Positions 62,500-64,000 of a DNA stretch of 64,000 bases are shown piece after piece. The position numbers and the translations under genes were made by a program. The number at the start of each line of letters is the position of its first letter. Within the stretch, counting starts at the first letter, position 1. The stretch comes from Thioalkalivibrio sp. ALJ7 (GTDB lineage Bacteria; Pseudomonadota; Gammaproteobacteria; Ectothiorhodospirales; Ectothiorhodospiraceae). The notes below the pieces were generated by a model. The model saw only the letters and a program-made list of their open reading frames with translations. It searched no databases and was not told where the DNA came from. Location: positions 496,001 through 560,000 of the forward strand of contig NZ_AQXQ01000012.1 in assembly GCF_000376865.1 (NCBI RefSeq). The letters are read 5' to 3'.

Positions 62500-64000
62500 A
62501 CGAGACCATTCGCACCCTCTTCGTCACCAGCAACCCCAATCGGGCGGAAGAGGTCATCAGCAACATACGCACTCGCGGTAACGCGATTCGCCCGGAACAG
62601 GTCTCTACTACGGACGCCCTGGCCGAGGCGCTGGAAAACCGGCGCTTCGATGTACTCGTACTCATCGAACCTGGCCTCGGCCTGACCCGGGAACACATCG
62701 ACGAGGCCCTGCTGGCCTCCGGCCGCCGCACGCCCGTCATCGTTTTGACTGAACGCGCTGAGGCGGAGCGGCTGGATGATTACGAGGCGGGTGCCTATGC
62801 CGTTGTGGACCACGAACTGAACGAGCTCGCCAGTATCCTTACCGTTCGCGCCGCCGAGCAATTCCAGCTGCGCCAGCAGATGGCGCGTATCGACACCTCG
62901 TTGCAGGAATCGGAGCGCCGCTGTCAGCTTTTGCTGGATAACTCGCGCGACGCGATCGCCTACGTGCATGAGGGCATGCACATCTACGCGAATGCCTCCT
63001 GGCGCGAGCGGTTCGGGATTGCCGATCCCGAAGAGATTGACGGCCTCCCCCTGATGGACCTGATCGCCCCGGAAAGCCGGGACGAACTGAAGGCCCTGCT
63101 GCGACGCTTCCAGAATGGCGAGGAGGGCGAGCAGGCGCACCAGGCCTTCCAGCTGCAGTCGTTTGACGGCACCCCGTTCGAGGCCAACCTGCGCCTGTCC
63201 ACCGCCAGCGTCGAGGGCGAGGCCTGCACTCAGGTCCTGCTGGACTCGGCCCAGGAAGATCCGGAGCTGGCGGAAAAGATCGACTACCTGTCGCAACGCG
63301 ATCTGGTCACCGGGCTGTACAACCGTCAGCACTTCACCGGGATGATCGAGGCCGCTCAGACCCAGGCCGCCCAGTCGGAGAAACCATTTGCCCTGGTGAC
63401 CCTGGCGGTGGACCGATTCACCGATATCCGGGCCAACGTCGGGATGTCCGCCAGTGACCTACTACTGGCCGATATCGGCAAGCTGATCGAGGACCACTTC
63501 GCCGAACCCGCGATCGCGGCCCGCCTGGATGGCGAGCACTTCGGCATCCTGATTCCCGACACCCGCCGCAACGAGGTCGAATCCCGCATTCATGGACTGA
63601 TGGAGGCCGTCACCGGGCGCGTCTTCGAACTCAGCAATGCCTCCACCAATTGCACCCTGTCGGCCGGGGTCGTGATCGCCGACGAGGCCGCAGCGAACGC
63701 CGAGGAACTGCTCGCTCAGGCAGACCGCGCGCTGCAGAAGGCCGTGGAGGTCGGCGGCGGAGCCCACCGCTTCTTCCGCCCAGCGGAAGGCGAGATGAAT
63801 CAGGCCCAGGCCGACCAGCAGTGGAAGCTGCGCATCCAGGATGCCCTGGATCACAACCGCCTGGAACTGCTGTACCAGCCGATCGTAAACCTTCACGGGG
63901 CCGATCGACCGCGTTACTCCGTCTTCGTGCGTCTGCGTGATGCCGAAGGGCATGTCCACGAACCGGACGCCTTCCTGCCCAGCGCCGAACGTACCGACAT
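62496..64000 (+). CDS. fimX: FimX-like c-di-GMP effector, C-terminus cut by window edge
   Basis: About 501 residues visible, no stop before the window end. Order: a receiver-like domain without a phospho-Asp (DVLVLIEPGLGL), a PAS domain (about residues 140-240), a degenerate GGDEF domain in which the motif is DGEHF (residues 345-349), and the start of an EAL domain whose motif region reads YSVFVRLRD, lacking the catalytic Glu. This matches FimX, which binds c-di-GMP without turning it over and controls type IV pili. It is coupled by a 4-bp overlap to the PilZ-like gene. Confidence 0.88.
   Translation, partial: MNETIRTLFVTSNPNRAEEVISNIRTRGNAIRPEQVSTTDALAEALENRRFDVLVLIEPGLGLTREHIDEALLASGRRTPVIVLTERAEAERLDDYEAGAYAVVDHELNELASILTVRAAEQFQLRQQMARIDTSLQESERRCQLLLDNSRDAIAYVHEGMHIYANASWRERFGIADPEEIDGLPLMDLIAPESRDELKALLRRFQNGEEGEQAHQAFQLQSFDGTPFEANLRLSTASVEGEACTQVLLDSAQEDPELAEKIDYLSQRDLVTGLYNRQHFTGMIEAAQTQAAQSEKPFALVTLAVDRFTDIRANVGMSASDLLLADIGKLIEDHFAEPAIAARLDGEHFGILIPDTRRNEVESRIHGLMEAVTGRVFELSNASTNCTLSAGVVIADEAAANAEELLAQADRALQKAVEVGGGAHRFFRPAEGEMNQAQADQQWKLRIQDALDHNRLELLYQPIVNLHGADRPRYSVFVRLRDAEGHVHEPDAFLPSAERTD

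Overview
The window is a high-GC (about 65%), gene-dense chromosomal segment of a gammaproteobacterium. Protein similarities recalled from memory and the gene order (fur/bamE/rnfH/ratA/smpB, dnaQ-rnhA-yafS/mltD, nnr-tsaE-ami-mutL-miaA-hfq-hflX, epmA-efp-epmB) fit the Chromatiales/Ectothiorhodospiraceae. A Thioalkalivibrio-like haloalkaliphile is my best guess; this is inference, as no rRNA is present. I see no tRNA or rRNA genes, CRISPR arrays, transposases or prophage genes.

Layout. 1-9.2 kb, minus strand: NAD synthetase (cut by the window edge), sucCD, panD, panC, panB, a deoxynucleoside kinase, folK, pcnB, a Nudix hydrolase and hslR. 9.3-10.9 kb: a glutathione transferase-like gene, then about 900 bp of non-coding DNA built as a long inverted repeat. 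10.9-14.7 kb: fur, bamE, rnfH, ratA, an NSS-type sodium symporter and smpB. 14.8-17.1 kb: a YqjK/YqjE/YqjD-like envelope stress set with an AI-2E/PerM-family membrane protein. 17.2-30.2 kb: dnaQ, rnhA, a YafS-like methyltransferase, mltD, hflX, hfq, miaA, mutL, a LysM amidase, tsaE, nnr and queG. 30.3-41.3 kb: a PAS-GGDEF-EAL protein, fpr, a DnaJ-related protein, a YchJ protein, an SDR protein, ppnN, valS and a YdcF-type protein.

41.3-53.2 kb is the most distinctive region: an aryl-polyene-type biosynthetic cluster. It encodes a divergent FAD-dependent halogenase-like enzyme, then in one tightly coupled plus-strand array an acyl carrier protein, a membrane protein, an AMP-ligase, two hot-dog dehydratases, an LpxL-type acyltransferase, a LolA-like carrier, an MMPL exporter, a ketosynthase plus chain-length-factor pair, a FabG-type ketoreductase and a family 2 glycosyltransferase. 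Together they would build a conjugated polyene on the carrier protein, reduce and dehydrate each extension unit, move the product to a lipid and export it. The halogenase motifs suggest a halogenated pigment, comparable with xanthomonadin or with the yellow natronochrome/chloronatronochrome pigments reported from Thioalkalivibrio.

53.3-64 kb: a small lipoprotein, a YhcB/ZapG-like protein, an unrecognised protein, a DUF2459-type lipoprotein, dacB, the EF-P modification set epmA-efp-epmB, a PilZ-like protein and the start of a FimX-like c-di-GMP effector that runs off the window.

Several intergenic gaps hold short non-coding inverted-repeat elements: three copies of a CACGAAG/CACGGAG hairpin repeat, a long inverted repeat at 10.1-10.9 kb, and a MITE-like element at 55.9-56.2 kb with apparent single-end relics elsewhere.
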